Shown one piece after another: positions 37,569 to 46,673 of a stretch of 64,000 nucleotides of DNA. The stretch is from Nocardia kruczakiae NBRC 101016 (GTDB taxonomy: Bacteria; Actinomycetota; Actinomycetes; Mycobacteriales; Mycobacteriaceae). Location of the stretch: NCBI RefSeq assembly GCF_001612965.1, contig NZ_BDBL01000003.1, forward strand, positions 124,001-188,000. Direction: 5' to 3'. How positions within the stretch are numbered: position 1 is the stretch's first letter; each line of letters begins with the position of its first letter. The position numbers and the translations under genes were made by a program. The notes beneath the pieces are model-generated. The model was given only the letters and a program-made list of their open reading frames with translations, was not told where the DNA came from and made no database searches.

Positions 37569-38148
37569 AGACCTACATAATCAATCGGCGACACCGCGCT
37601 GTTTCTGTGCGTGCTGGGCAGCGATGGCGTGCGTAGTCGCGCGTTCGCCATCGACTGGAACCCAAGGCCCTGTTTCTGCGGACGGAGAATCGCCGAGTGC
37701 GGCGTTATGCAGTTTCCTACGGCATTCGTTGCCGCCGTTGCGTGAGGACACGCAACGCGTGGCTACCTCACAGAACTAGCAGACTAGATCAAATGAATAA
37801 ATACTGGACGGTCGAATAGTGTTTCCTTGTCTGTGCGCAGTTCAGGCCTGCACAGCTCCTCTGTGACCGAGCCCATCGCGACACGCCGGCAAACAGAGGC
37901 ACGAATATCCGAATACAACCTGTGGCGCAGTAGACTTTTCCCCTCATCATCTGGCAAGCCTTGGAGCGGAGACGCGAGTGTTTCTGACAGTTGATCGTCA
38001 TCGGTGTACACCTCGCATGGGAAGCATCCCTCCGTAAACTCTCCTCTCCTATGCGCTCCGAGTTCACACTTAGGCTTGAAATAATATTTACACATTGAAC
38101 CATGGAGAAACCATTAACACGAGTTCGACTTCCGGCCACTTTAATGCA
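37569..38148. other. low-GC intergenic region before the Gabija genes
   Basis: Base composition drops sharply here. A minus-strand frame at 37784-38095 (about 103 codons, starting MCKYYFKPKCELG) is open, but has no recognisable family and no clear RBS. I treat it as unproven. The Gabija promoter must lie here. Confidence 0.4.
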
Positions 38149-39993
38149 ATGTACTTGCGTCAAATTCATATCTCAAACTTCCGATCCTGCGTCGACACTA
38201 CCGTGCATCTTCAGCCGGACATCACCATCCTTGTCGGTGAGAATAACGCGGGAAAATCAAACATAATCGAGGCACTACGGCTCTCAACCGTCCCACTCAG
38301 TCGACGACGGACGCGGTACTTCGAACTTGACGACGTCAATCGATCAAACCCCGGCCCGGTTGTGATCGATAATGAATACGATCAACTATCGGAATTTCAG
38401 GAAGCACACTACATCGCTGCGTTCGATCTGAATACAGAAACTGCCACCTACCGCACAACCTACTTACCCGACTTCGCCAACGAGCGAAAATCCCGGGTAG
38501 AGATCTCCGTCGGAACGAACGGCCGATCTGACATAGAGCCCGAGAAGCGTGAACAGATCAATCACGTGTATCTCGCACCTCTTCGTGACGCAAATCGGGA
38601 GTTAGATTCCAGCTCAGGAAATCGGCTTGCATCGATAATTCAAGGGCTCTTCAATCAAGAGGATCAAGACGCATTCCTGCGCCTGGCGCAAGAGCAGCTG
38701 CGAACGCTTGAGAAGCACGCTATAATCACGCGACCTCAAGAGCAGATACAGAAAGAGCTTTCGGCTCTGACGGAGGCTGTCCGAGGCCAGAAGGTGGGGC
38801 TAGGGTTCGACAAGCTGCGACTTGACCGATTGACCCGTAGCTTGCGCCTTAAAATGTCGGAGCATGACCTCGACCTCCACGAGCTAATGAATTCAGGGCT
38901 CGGCTATGCGAACCTCCTCTACCTTGCAACAGTAGTACTCGAACTTAGCAATGTGCATGAGTCGGAACTAACCCTGTTTCTTGTAGAAGAACCCGAGGCA
39001 CATCTGCACCCGCAGCTACAGGCGGTGGTTCTTGACTACCTCCGGGATCAAGCACGCCAGTCCGTCGCAAAACAGGATGACACGCGGCCCGCCGGTAGAA
39101 TTCAGGTTATTGCCACGACGCATTCTCCAAATCTGGCTAGCGCAGCAGGACTGGATAATATTGTCGTTATGAAGTCGGTGACCCAGCAAGGCGATTCCGT
39201 TATTGCACCCCAGACGTGCGCACTCGCCCTGTCAAAGCTAAACCTTGAAACTTACGAAAAGAGAAAGATCAATCAGTACCTTGATGCCACGAGGGCTGAG
39301 CTGCTCTTTGCGCGCAACGTGATCCTAGTCGAGGGCATCTCGGAAATGGTGATTATCCCAGCGATGGTAAAGCACATTCTAAAAGGCGACGCAAATGCCG
39401 ATCGGCGACGACGGTTCCGCGGAGTTTCGCTGATAAATGTCGGTAGTGTTGATTTCGAACCCTACTTGAAACTTCTTCTTCAAAAGGTCGATGGAAACAG
39501 CCTTGTGGATCGGCTGGTTGCCGTGACAGATAGAGACCCTAAGCTCCCCGGCGAGAAGGACCAGGCAGCCGGAACGAAAGAAACCGACGATGATGAGGAC
39601 GACGCGCTCGAGCCGGTCATCTACAATCGTGCTGCCGATCTGAATGCAGTAGCGCTCAGTATCGGAGCGAGCGAAATTCTGCACGTTGCTGAAGCGCCTC
39701 ATACCCTAGAGGCCGATCTGCTGGAGCCTGTTGCGACAAATTTGGCCACTTTTCAGAAGGCGTTTGTTTCGCAGAAGACGAGTGCGAAATCTTTGAGAGT
39801 CCTCACGGAGATCGCGCAATCAGACGCCCCCGCACTCGGTTTCTATACCAAACTGCGCAAGGTGAAAAAGTACATCAGCAAGGGCCAGTTTGCCCACGAC
39901 TTTGCGACACACCTTGAGAATTCGGCCGATTACCAGTGTCCCGACTATCTTGTAAAAGCTATACGCTTTTCCATAGGAGAGCAAGTTGACTGA
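38149..39993 (+). CDS. gajA: GajA-like OLD-family ATPase-TOPRIM nuclease (Gabija)
   Basis: A 614-residue defence nuclease. The N-terminal ABC-type ATPase has Walker A GENNAGKSNIIEAL (about 29-37) and LFLVEEPEAHLHPQL (Walker B and D-loop). The C-terminal TOPRIM has ILVEGISEMVIIPAM (Glu about 394) and AVTDRDPKLPG (DxD about 459). In Gabija, GajA nicks phage DNA and partners with the GajB helicase. ATG at 38149 begins MYLRQIHISNFRSC, the usual OLD start. An upstream TTG extension is not convincing. Its low GC compared with flanking DNA indicates transfer. Confidence 0.88.
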   Translation: MYLRQIHISNFRSCVDTTVHLQPDITILVGENNAGKSNIIEALRLSTVPLSRRRTRYFELDDVNRSNPGPVVIDNEYDQLSEFQEAHYIAAFDLNTETATYRTTYLPDFANERKSRVEISVGTNGRSDIEPEKREQINHVYLAPLRDANRELDSSSGNRLASIIQGLFNQEDQDAFLRLAQEQLRTLEKHAIITRPQEQIQKELSALTEAVRGQKVGLGFDKLRLDRLTRSLRLKMSEHDLDLHELMNSGLGYANLLYLATVVLELSNVHESELTLFLVEEPEAHLHPQLQAVVLDYLRDQARQSVAKQDDTRPAGRIQVIATTHSPNLASAAGLDNIVVMKSVTQQGDSVIAPQTCALALSKLNLETYEKRKINQYLDATRAELLFARNVILVEGISEMVIIPAMVKHILKGDANADRRRRFRGVSLINVGSVDFEPYLKLLLQKVDGNSLVDRLVAVTDRDPKLPGEKDQAAGTKETDDDEDDALEPVIYNRAADLNAVALSIGASEILHVAEAPHTLEADLLEPVATNLATFQKAFVSQKTSAKSLRVLTEIAQSDAPALGFYTKLRKVKKYISKGQFAHDFATHLENSADYQCPDYLVKAIRFSIGEQVD

Positions 39994-41800
39994 GCAGGAT
40001 CGACCTTTTACGGAGGCACAGCTTTCTCTGATACAGACAGGCGGGTCACAGTATGTCCAGGCGTGTCCCGGTGCGGGCAAGACTCATGCAATCGCGGAGC
40101 GTTTTGTTCGACGGCCAAATCAGCACCCACGCAAAGGAATCGGACTGCTTTCGTTCACCAACGCCGCGGCTGAAGAAGCTGCCACACGGTGCTCGTCACG
40201 TCCCGACTTACTCCGTGCACCAAACTTCATCGGTACTATCGACAAGTTTATTAATCGCTTCATCGTGAGCCCAGTTTGGAATTCTCAGAACACTATCGCA
40301 CCCCGCTTCTTGGACATATGGGGCCAGTTAGCAAATACTACGGTGAAAAGTCGCGATTTTAATGCGCCGCTAGATTGGTTCGTATTTGATAAGTCCGGCA
40401 ATGCGCGATTGGAGCGTGGCAAAATTTCGCCAGCGTTCCGAACTAGGTTCGACAAATTGGAGAGCTGGCAGATTCGGTCGCTTCAGAGCAGCGCAGCAGG
40501 CTACCGTCGGAGTCTGATCGGCAAGGGCTATATCAGCGCGGAATCATCACGGCTTCTCGCTCAGTCGTACCTAGATGAGACCGAACTATACCTTCGTTTG
40601 TCGCGTATTTTGGCGCACCGATTCACAGAAATTATCGTAGACGAAGTACAAGACTGCTCAAATGACGATCTGCGCATTCTCGATTTTATCCGCAAGTCGG
40701 GAATCGAACTGGTATTGGTGGGCGATCCCGACCAGGCGATCTACGATTTCCGTGGCGACTCCACAGATGTTTCTACTATGTTGGACTCGCTCGCACCAAA
40801 GGGCAAACGACTCAGCGGTAATTTCCGCAGCACACCGGCGATCTGCGCAATTGCGACTAGCCTACGTTCGTCAGACGACGTAATTGATGCGCCAGCCGGA
40901 CGCAACAAGGACTCAATCACGCCAGTTCTGCTCCTGAAGTACGAAAAATTCTCGACTGTAGCCGCCGCCATGACACTTGCTGCCGCAACCTATGAAATTG
41001 GAAGCGAAGACTGCATCGTGCTCGCTCACAAACGCAGCCACGCTGCTGCGTGCGCTGGCGGATCGAGTCCAGAGCCGACGTCAGACGCAAAGCTTCAACG
41101 CATCGCACTGGCTACTGAAACCCTCCAAGCAAAAACCAGTGACGGAATCAGTCGTAGAACTGCACTTCGAGACTTGACGGTGTGCCTGCAGGAGCTGGCG
41201 AAGGACGATTTCACGAACCTTACAGCTCACGAACTTTACGAACGACTCGGCTATTCCGAGGCGGAGCATACCGTTCGGGTGCTCAGATTGGCGCATGCGC
41301 TTGAGATCGACCGCAGGCAAGCTCAGTCGGTCTTTCGGACGTCACTAACATCTGCACTACGACTCCACGGCTTTGACTGGGTGCAGACGAGTCGACTTCG
41401 CACATCCGGAAATGACTGGTCAGGTCTTCCAGCGACTCAAAAACAGTTGTTCGATTTTGCTACTATTCATAGTTTCAAGGGCCTGCAACGCAAGTTTGTG
41501 ACTGTTGCCATACCCTCAAACGATAAGAAGCAATACTCGGAGACCGGTGTCGGACAGTGGCTTTCGGGTGAAGCGGGAGAGCCGCGACGCGTTCTTTACG
41601 TTGGTGCCACGCGGGCAGAGGAGGTTTTGATGCTCGCGGTGCACAAATCCGAGTACGACGCCGTGTATCAGAAGCTGATCCAGGACGGCGTCGATGTCGC
41701 AGAAGTCAATTCTGCGTCGAAGAACGACAAGCTCGCCGGCTCTCAAGAACTCGCTTTAGAATTAGATTTTGCAATGCCGTCAAAACTGACCGGCACGTGA
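39986..41800 (+). CDS. gajB: GajB-like UvrD/PcrA-type helicase (Gabija)
   Basis: A 604-residue superfamily 1 helicase. Motifs: Q/I region EAQLSLIQTGGSQYVQACPG then AGKT (about 28-35), II IIVDEVQDCSNDDL (about 218), III VGDPDQAIYDFRGD (about 246), HSFKGLQRKFV (about 495) and VI LYVGATRAEEVLML (about 542). The TTG start overlaps the end of gajA by eight bases, so the two are coupled. The adjacency of an OLD-TOPRIM nuclease and this helicase defines Gabija. It is somewhat longer than the roughly 500 residues of described GajB. Confidence 0.87.
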   Translation: MTEQDRPFTEAQLSLIQTGGSQYVQACPGAGKTHAIAERFVRRPNQHPRKGIGLLSFTNAAAEEAATRCSSRPDLLRAPNFIGTIDKFINRFIVSPVWNSQNTIAPRFLDIWGQLANTTVKSRDFNAPLDWFVFDKSGNARLERGKISPAFRTRFDKLESWQIRSLQSSAAGYRRSLIGKGYISAESSRLLAQSYLDETELYLRLSRILAHRFTEIIVDEVQDCSNDDLRILDFIRKSGIELVLVGDPDQAIYDFRGDSTDVSTMLDSLAPKGKRLSGNFRSTPAICAIATSLRSSDDVIDAPAGRNKDSITPVLLLKYEKFSTVAAAMTLAAATYEIGSEDCIVLAHKRSHAAACAGGSSPEPTSDAKLQRIALATETLQAKTSDGISRRTALRDLTVCLQELAKDDFTNLTAHELYERLGYSEAEHTVRVLRLAHALEIDRRQAQSVFRTSLTSALRLHGFDWVQTSRLRTSGNDWSGLPATQKQLFDFATIHSFKGLQRKFVTVAIPSNDKKQYSETGVGQWLSGEAGEPRRVLYVGATRAEEVLMLAVHKSEYDAVYQKLIQDGVDVAEVNSASKNDKLAGSQELALELDFAMPSKLTGT

Positions 41801-42025
41801 CTCACAGTGTTGCCCCCGTCGGCGGTCCATGACTTTTCGGCGCAGTGTGAGCTAGGTTCCGGGCCGCCCGGTCGGTTTATGCGGCCGGCGCATATTCCCT
41901 CCCAACCGACGGTGTCAGACTGCGTGCGCACAGGAATCGCTCCGAACGAAAGCCCAGCTCCACGAACCCGAATTCAAATCCATTTGATGACAGACGTAGT
42001 CTCTCGGTCCGCATACGGCTCAGGT

Positions 42026-42504
42026 TCCCACCGGCACAAGGTCACTCGGTCGGTATCGCGCACGCGCTGTTGGGCGGTATCTGGCCGAGCAAGCCGGCCA
42101 CGCGCCGCTACTTCGGCGCCCCGGTCACCGAAGTCAGTGATGTGGACTGGATTTCGGGATGCTGCATGCTGTTTCGCCGCGAAGCGTTCGAAGCAGCAGG
42201 TGGGTTCGATGACCGCTACTTCCTCTACTTCGAGGAAACCAAGATGGCCCTCGACATGCACCGCGGCGGATGGCGAGTCGTCCTCGATCCAAGGGTCGAA
42301 ATCCGCCACCGCGAGGGCGGCAGCATGCGGTCCGCACCATTCCGGAAGGTCCGCTCCCATCACCGCAGCGTCCTGCGGTTCTACTGCGATTACCACCATG
42401 GCTCACCTTGGATCGTGTTCGCACCGCTGGTCGCGGCAGGGCTTGTCGTGCGTGGGATAGCGGCGGTGGCGCGGACCGCGCTGCTGCAGCGAGTGAACCG
42501 GTAG
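42026..42504 (+). pseudogene. C-terminal remnant of a GT2 glycosyltransferase (rhamnosyltransferase-like)
   Basis: An open segment of about 160 codons reads AHALLGGIWPSKPATRRYFG, DVDWISGCCMLFRREAF, GGFDDRYFLYFEETKMALDM and a C-terminal amphipathic helix. These match the acceptor-side half of GT2 enzymes of the WbbL type, which add rhamnose to cell-wall linkers. The nucleotide-binding N-terminal half (DxD) is absent and no start or RBS is present, so it is not functional. Confidence 0.65.
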
Positions 42505-42718
42505 ACGAAGGGGTGGTTCGAGGTGGCGACAACGTCGAGTATGCGGGTGCGTTTGACGTTGCCGAAGCCGTAACCTGTTGTAGCGAAACGTGTTTCATCT
42601 TTTGGTCTCGCTGGAGACGGTGCAGGTGCCGAACCGCTGGAAACCTGGTTCGGCCCGGTCACGCTGCTGCTGGGCACCCTCGCTGGCCTATGCCGCCAGC
42701 ATGTTCTCCGTCAGCTAG
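42505..42718. other. short non-coding gap
   Basis: About 210 bp between the glycosyltransferase remnant and the small minus-strand genes. I see no gene or strong repeat. Confidence 0.4.
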
Positions 42719-42880
42719 CTACGGGAGGTGGCGGGGCTTGTCCTCATCCTCGATCCGCCGCCGGATGCCCTCCACGGTGCGGTCCTCGGGAGTCCGCTCA
42801 GGCCAGACGATCACGGCCACCAGGACTGCCAGGGGCAGGGCCACCACGACCAGCCAGCCGATGAACATCCACCCACTCAC
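42719..42880 (-). CDS. 53-residue single-pass membrane protein
   Basis: GTG at 42880 overlaps the TGA of the upstream small gene (GTGA). The product has one membrane helix (MFIGWLVVVALPLAVLVAVI), then a charged tail (TPEDRTVEGIRRRIEDEDKP). Unknown function. The coupling and the membrane-plus-charged design suggest a real small protein of a mobile element. Confidence 0.55.
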   Translation of the reverse strand: MSGWMFIGWLVVVALPLAVLVAVIVWPERTPEDRTVEGIRRRIEDEDKPRHLP

Positions 42881-43095
42881 TGCTCCAGCTCCCTTTGCTC
42901 CACGTCCTGGACGCTCAGGGGCTCGATGTTCACCACGGCGGGTGAGGTGGCGGGTATGGCAGGCACCTCCGTGTCGGCGCTCAGCTCTGCCCGGTATTCC
43001 CCTGGCGCGACCGGCCAGCCGTCGTCCCCGACGAACAACCAGGAACCGTCCTCGTGCTGGAGATACCGCCCAGGTGCTTCCACCGGGTCCACCAC
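42877..43095 (-). CDS. 72-residue hypothetical protein upstream of small membrane gene
   Basis: GTG at 43095 has GAAGGGA five bases upstream. The product contains RYLQHEDGSWLFVGDDGWPV, then an acidic, Pro-rich tail (DTEVPAIPATSPAVV). No family is recognised. It is divergent from the XRE-TPR regulator gene 178 bp away and coupled to the next gene. Confidence 0.5.
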   Translation of the reverse strand: MVDPVEAPGRYLQHEDGSWLFVGDDGWPVAPGEYRAELSADTEVPAIPATSPAVVNIEPLSVQDVEQRELEQ

Positions 43096-43273
43096 CGTGC
43101 TCCCTTCAGCCGGCCTTTTGGGTCGCACCCACCGCCGGGGACCTCGACACCCGGCGGTGGGGCTTGTACTGGAGCTTGGCCCTGGAGAGGTGGAACCCTG
43201 TTCCCTGAGGGAACATTTGGGGAGAATGCAGGCAAGGCGTGGGAACTCGACAGGGAAAGCGCAGGTAGGCGGC

Positions 43274-44479
43274 ATGGCCGACGAAGAGGAGACCTACATC
43301 GGTCAGCGAGTGCGCCAGATACGCGCACGTCGGGGCATCACTCAGCAGGTGCTGGCAGACCGGGCAGGGCTGAGCAGGTCGGTGCTGGCCAAGTACGAGG
43401 CTGGGCTCAGACCCGTGGATTCGCGCCGCACCATGCTGGCCCTGGCCCAGGCGCTGGGCTGCACACTGGGAGACCTAACCGGCAGCGATGACCGAATCGA
43501 CCCCTCCACCAGTGCTTTCCACCGGGCAGTGCCTGCCATCGAGACCGCGTTGTGGACCCAGGGGAACATCACCGACACCAGGAGACCCCGCACCCTGGAG
43601 GAGCTGACCACAGCCGTGGAGCAGGTATCCCAACTGCGCCATGCCGGGGATTACGCCACCCTCGGGCCCCTCCTGCCTGACCTGCTGACAGATGCCTACC
43701 GGCTCACCGAGAGCGGCAGCACTCAGGCATGGGACCTACTGGCCACTGCCGCCTATGGCGTCTCCTCAGCCCTCCGGCAGCGCGGCCATGACGCACTGGC
43801 CTGGACTGCCGTGCAGGAGTCGGAAAGAGCTGCCTCCCACGCCGATTCACTGGCACCGGTAGCCGCAGCCCAGTTCCTGAAGTCCCAGGTTCTCGCAGCC
43901 CGCCCCGGTGCGCTGGCCGCATCGTTCTCCGTGGCCAGTGGGACAGCAGACAGGCTGACACCTGAGGCGGCCACGCGCGGGGAGTTGGAGACCGTGGGCA
44001 TGGCCAGGCTCCAGGCAGGCTTCGCTGAGACCCTGGCCGGGGGTGATGCACAGCCCCACCTGGAGGAGGCGGCGGAGCTAGCCAGCAGACTGAATGATGC
44101 CCAGCCAGGCCACAGCACTGCCCGTAACCGGACCTTCGGCTCCGCCAATGTTGCGCTCTGGCAACTGAGTTCAGCGGTGGAGAGGCGCGAGCCTGGGGTG
44201 GCCCTGCGGATCGCGGAGACTTTGGACCCCACCCAGTTGCCGAACGGAATCCGGCACGCCCAGTACTTCGTGGAGGTGGGCAGGGCCTATGCCATGAAGC
44301 GCGACCACCGCTCAGCCCTCCACGCCCTGCTCAGAGGCGAGCACGCAGCACCCCAGCATCTCCGTGGACTGGCCCCGGTCCGTGAGCTGGTAGGCGCGAT
44401 GCTAAGGGAGGCACGCAGAGACCTGGCCACTGGAGAGCTGGGCAAGCTGGCCAAGAGGGTCGGCGTCGTCTCAGTGTGA
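43274..44479 (+). CDS. XRE-family regulator with TPR-like C-terminal domain
   Basis: A 401-residue protein. The HTH is RVRQIRARRGITQQVLADRA, GLSRSVLAKYEAGLRPV. The rest is a helical TPR-like array (TAAYGVSSALRQRGHDALAW, LEEAAELASRLNDAQPGHS, VEVGRAYAMKRDHRSALHAL). Such XRE-TPR regulators in actinobacteria often control element or developmental genes in response to a peptide or ligand. Codon use (many CTG, GGG and CCC codons, with few of the very GC-rich preferences of neighbours) suggests a foreign origin. Divergent partners are the two small genes. Confidence 0.8.
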   Translation: MADEEETYIGQRVRQIRARRGITQQVLADRAGLSRSVLAKYEAGLRPVDSRRTMLALAQALGCTLGDLTGSDDRIDPSTSAFHRAVPAIETALWTQGNITDTRRPRTLEELTTAVEQVSQLRHAGDYATLGPLLPDLLTDAYRLTESGSTQAWDLLATAAYGVSSALRQRGHDALAWTAVQESERAASHADSLAPVAAAQFLKSQVLAARPGALAASFSVASGTADRLTPEAATRGELETVGMARLQAGFAETLAGGDAQPHLEEAAELASRLNDAQPGHSTARNRTFGSANVALWQLSSAVERREPGVALRIAETLDPTQLPNGIRHAQYFVEVGRAYAMKRDHRSALHALLRGEHAAPQHLRGLAPVRELVGAMLREARRDLATGELGKLAKRVGVVSV

Positions 44480-45383
44480 TGGCACACAGAAGGCGTTGCC
44501 AGGCAACATTTTTCACGTACTTGGCTGCTATCCGTGTGCAGGATAACCGCCTTTCCGGTGGGTTGAAGACCCAGCTTTAATGCCCGACACCGGGGACCGC
44601 CCCAGGCGAGCCCGACACCGGCCTTGCCGGCGCTGGAGCCACGCTTCACGGCCCCGAACGAAGGAGTCTCAGGGGCACCCGCCTGGCACACCGCGTCATT
44701 TACCCCGCGTCCCGTCATGCCGGTACTCCCCCGAGGAGAACGCGGACTGCTCTCGCCCCACAGCGGATTGACGTCTGAATTCCGGATTCCCATGGCAGGT
44801 TACCTCGGAACGCAAAGCACAGATGCCGGGGATGGACCATCTCAAGACTCCAAGACGATTCGACCTTGACAACCATGCGTTCCGGACATGCAATGAAGGA
44901 ACCGCGAGGGACGGCACTCTCAGATTCGAGGATGTGCGATGTCCCACAAACGCGAATCGAGGACGGCCGTATCCCGCCCGGGATCGCGAGGTCCGACAGT
45001 GCGCTCAACGGGAGTCGAACCATTGCTCTGCAGTCCGATTGGTTGCTCTGCATCACCGCGCCAGGCCGGTCACGCAGCGGCTCAGATGCGGCGGAACGTA
45101 AACCAGGGTGCGTGACGTGCAAGCAGGCGGTGCTCCGACGCCTCAGCTCCGCTGGCCAGCGACCACGCCCCACATACCCGCGCCGCGACTTCCGTTGGGA
45201 CCTCGACGCCTTGGACGGGCAAACCGGCACCTGAGACGATCGGCGGCGCGGCTGTGAGCCGCGGCCGGCCGCCACGACCGACCGGAGTTCCCGGCACACC
45301 CACACGCCCTATCGCGAAGATGACCACTGTTGAGCTCGATCTTGCGATCCGCGTTCGGTGTGCGGGTTACGACAATTGCGGAG
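44480..45383. other. long non-coding gap
   Basis: About 900 bp where all open frames are short, overlap on both strands and lack RBS or family character. Around 45005-45060 the minus strand carries GGTTCGACTCCCG, reminiscent of a tRNA T-arm, but no cloverleaf forms. Probably a graveyard between mobile modules. Confidence 0.4.
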
Positions 45384-45548
45384 ATGAAGCCATCCAGGTC
45401 CCAGCATTACCCATCCGCGTCGCACTTCGACCTCGAGATCCGCTTGACCGACGGCAGGGTCCTGACCGCCGCGCTGGAGGAAATGCCGAAACGGACGCAG
45501 ACTGTCCGAATCGATCAACCCCTGCCCGAGTGGCTGCGTTGGAAGTAG
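45384..45548 (+). CDS. possible 54-residue protein
   Basis: A short frame with HFDLEIRLTDGRVLTAALEE and VRIDQPLPEWLRW has a protein-like pattern of alternating strands, resembling small mobile-element proteins. No convincing RBS is present and it may be a fragment. Low confidence. Confidence 0.25.
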   Translation: MKPSRSQHYPSASHFDLEIRLTDGRVLTAALEEMPKRTQTVRIDQPLPEWLRWK

Positions 45549-46190
45549 AGCCGAGCAGTTCGAGTGCTACCAGTTGTCGACAGATCAGGTCTTTTCAAGT
45601 ATCAAGTTCGATCCGGACCTCAGCTATCAGCACCGGCGAGAGCGACTGAAGGTCCATGCATGCCGCACCCCGTAGCTCTCGACCGCAGCATTCACCTCCA
45701 CGGCGCGACCCCAACTGAGTTGAAGGTTGACCGATAGTGGCAGGCAGCCAACAGTTAGCTCGTGCCGAAAATCAACCGCGTGTCGACGCTACGACACGCC
45801 GTGGCGACGAGCCTCCTCTCTTCCAAACTAAGTCCGAACTAATTCACTCGCCGTGAGCGATATCGACCAGAGTCTCCAGTCGTCCTCCGTTGTCGCGAGT
45901 TGACATCTTCCCTGCTCAGGACCATGTTCTAGCGCACACTTGACAGTCCACGGTTGCCCGAAGTAGTCCATCCCGCCGTCACCGAGAAGTTCTGGGGCCG
46001 GAATGCCGATCGCGTTCACCACCGCCGTTCACAGGCGGTCAGAAGATCCACATAGGCGGCGAGCCCCCCGGCAATCGGGTTATGAACGTCAAGATTCGGT
46101 GTACCACTTTCCTTGCCAGCGGATAGATGTCACCCTTGATTAGAGCTGGCGCACGCGAGGACTCGATCACTGAAACCTGAATCGAGGCCC
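45549..46190. other. non-coding gap before the second recombinase unit
   Basis: About 640 bp of mixed composition with no supported gene. It presumably includes the promoter for the AbrB-like/recombinase pair. Confidence 0.4.
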
Positions 46191-46673
46191 ATGATGTCGC
46201 GCACGGCACGTTTCGGTCCCGGCCACCACTCGACCGATACCGACACCTCAAGCACCCGAACGGAAAACACCACTCGGCTGGCTCCGCGCCTGCCTCTCCC
46301 ATCCTTGGACCTGCGATCAAGCAATCGTCGAGTAGCGCCGTATATCGCTGTATCAACAGTCAGCCCCGGCGGCAGGCTAGCCATAGCAGGCCCAATTCGT
46401 CATCTGGCATGGACGACGGGGCAGCTACTTTCGATATCGCTGGACGATGGTTGCATCGAAATGCGACCGGTAGGCCGTGAAGAGGCCAAACTTCGAATAG
46501 GCCCGAGCCTTCACCTCTACCTGCCGGCATCACTCCGGCATGCGGCTGACATACAGCCCGGCGACAAAGTGCTCGTGGCCGCGCTCACTCCTCCCTGCCT
46601 CAGGATCTATTCATCGGCAAAGCTCGAAACACTCCTTCCTGGATCCGCATACGACGACCGAGCGCAGCAATGA
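46191..46673 (+). CDS. AbrB/SpoVT-like protein, recombinase partner (copy 2)
   Basis: A 160-residue protein corresponding to the gene at 30678-31106. The unit STVSPGGRLAIAGPIRHLAW, TTGQLLSISL is followed by LHLYLPASLRHAADIQPGDK, VLVAAL. Residues 1-55 are disordered-looking and Thr/Arg-rich, so a later start is possible. The stop overlaps the ATG of the following recombinase (ATGA). Function inferred only from pairing. Confidence 0.45.
   Translation: MMSRTARFGPGHHSTDTDTSSTRTENTTRLAPRLPLPSLDLRSSNRRVAPYIAVSTVSPGGRLAIAGPIRHLAWTTGQLLSISLDDGCIEMRPVGREEAKLRIGPSLHLYLPASLRHAADIQPGDKVLVAALTPPCLRIYSSAKLETLLPGSAYDDRAQQ

Noticed and set aside
37784..38095. 103-codon minus-strand frame upstream of Gabija
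   Set aside because: It has fairly normal composition but no family, no clear RBS and no coupled neighbour. Left as unproven.
44995..45060. tRNA-like sequence on the minus strand (GGTTCGACTCCCG followed by TGAGCGCA)
   Set aside because: The T-stem does not pair properly and no D-arm or anticodon arm can be drawn.
44287..45305. Several overlapping frames on both strands after the XRE-TPR gene
   Set aside because: They overlap each other in several frames, lack RBS and show no domain. At most one could be real and nothing favours any.
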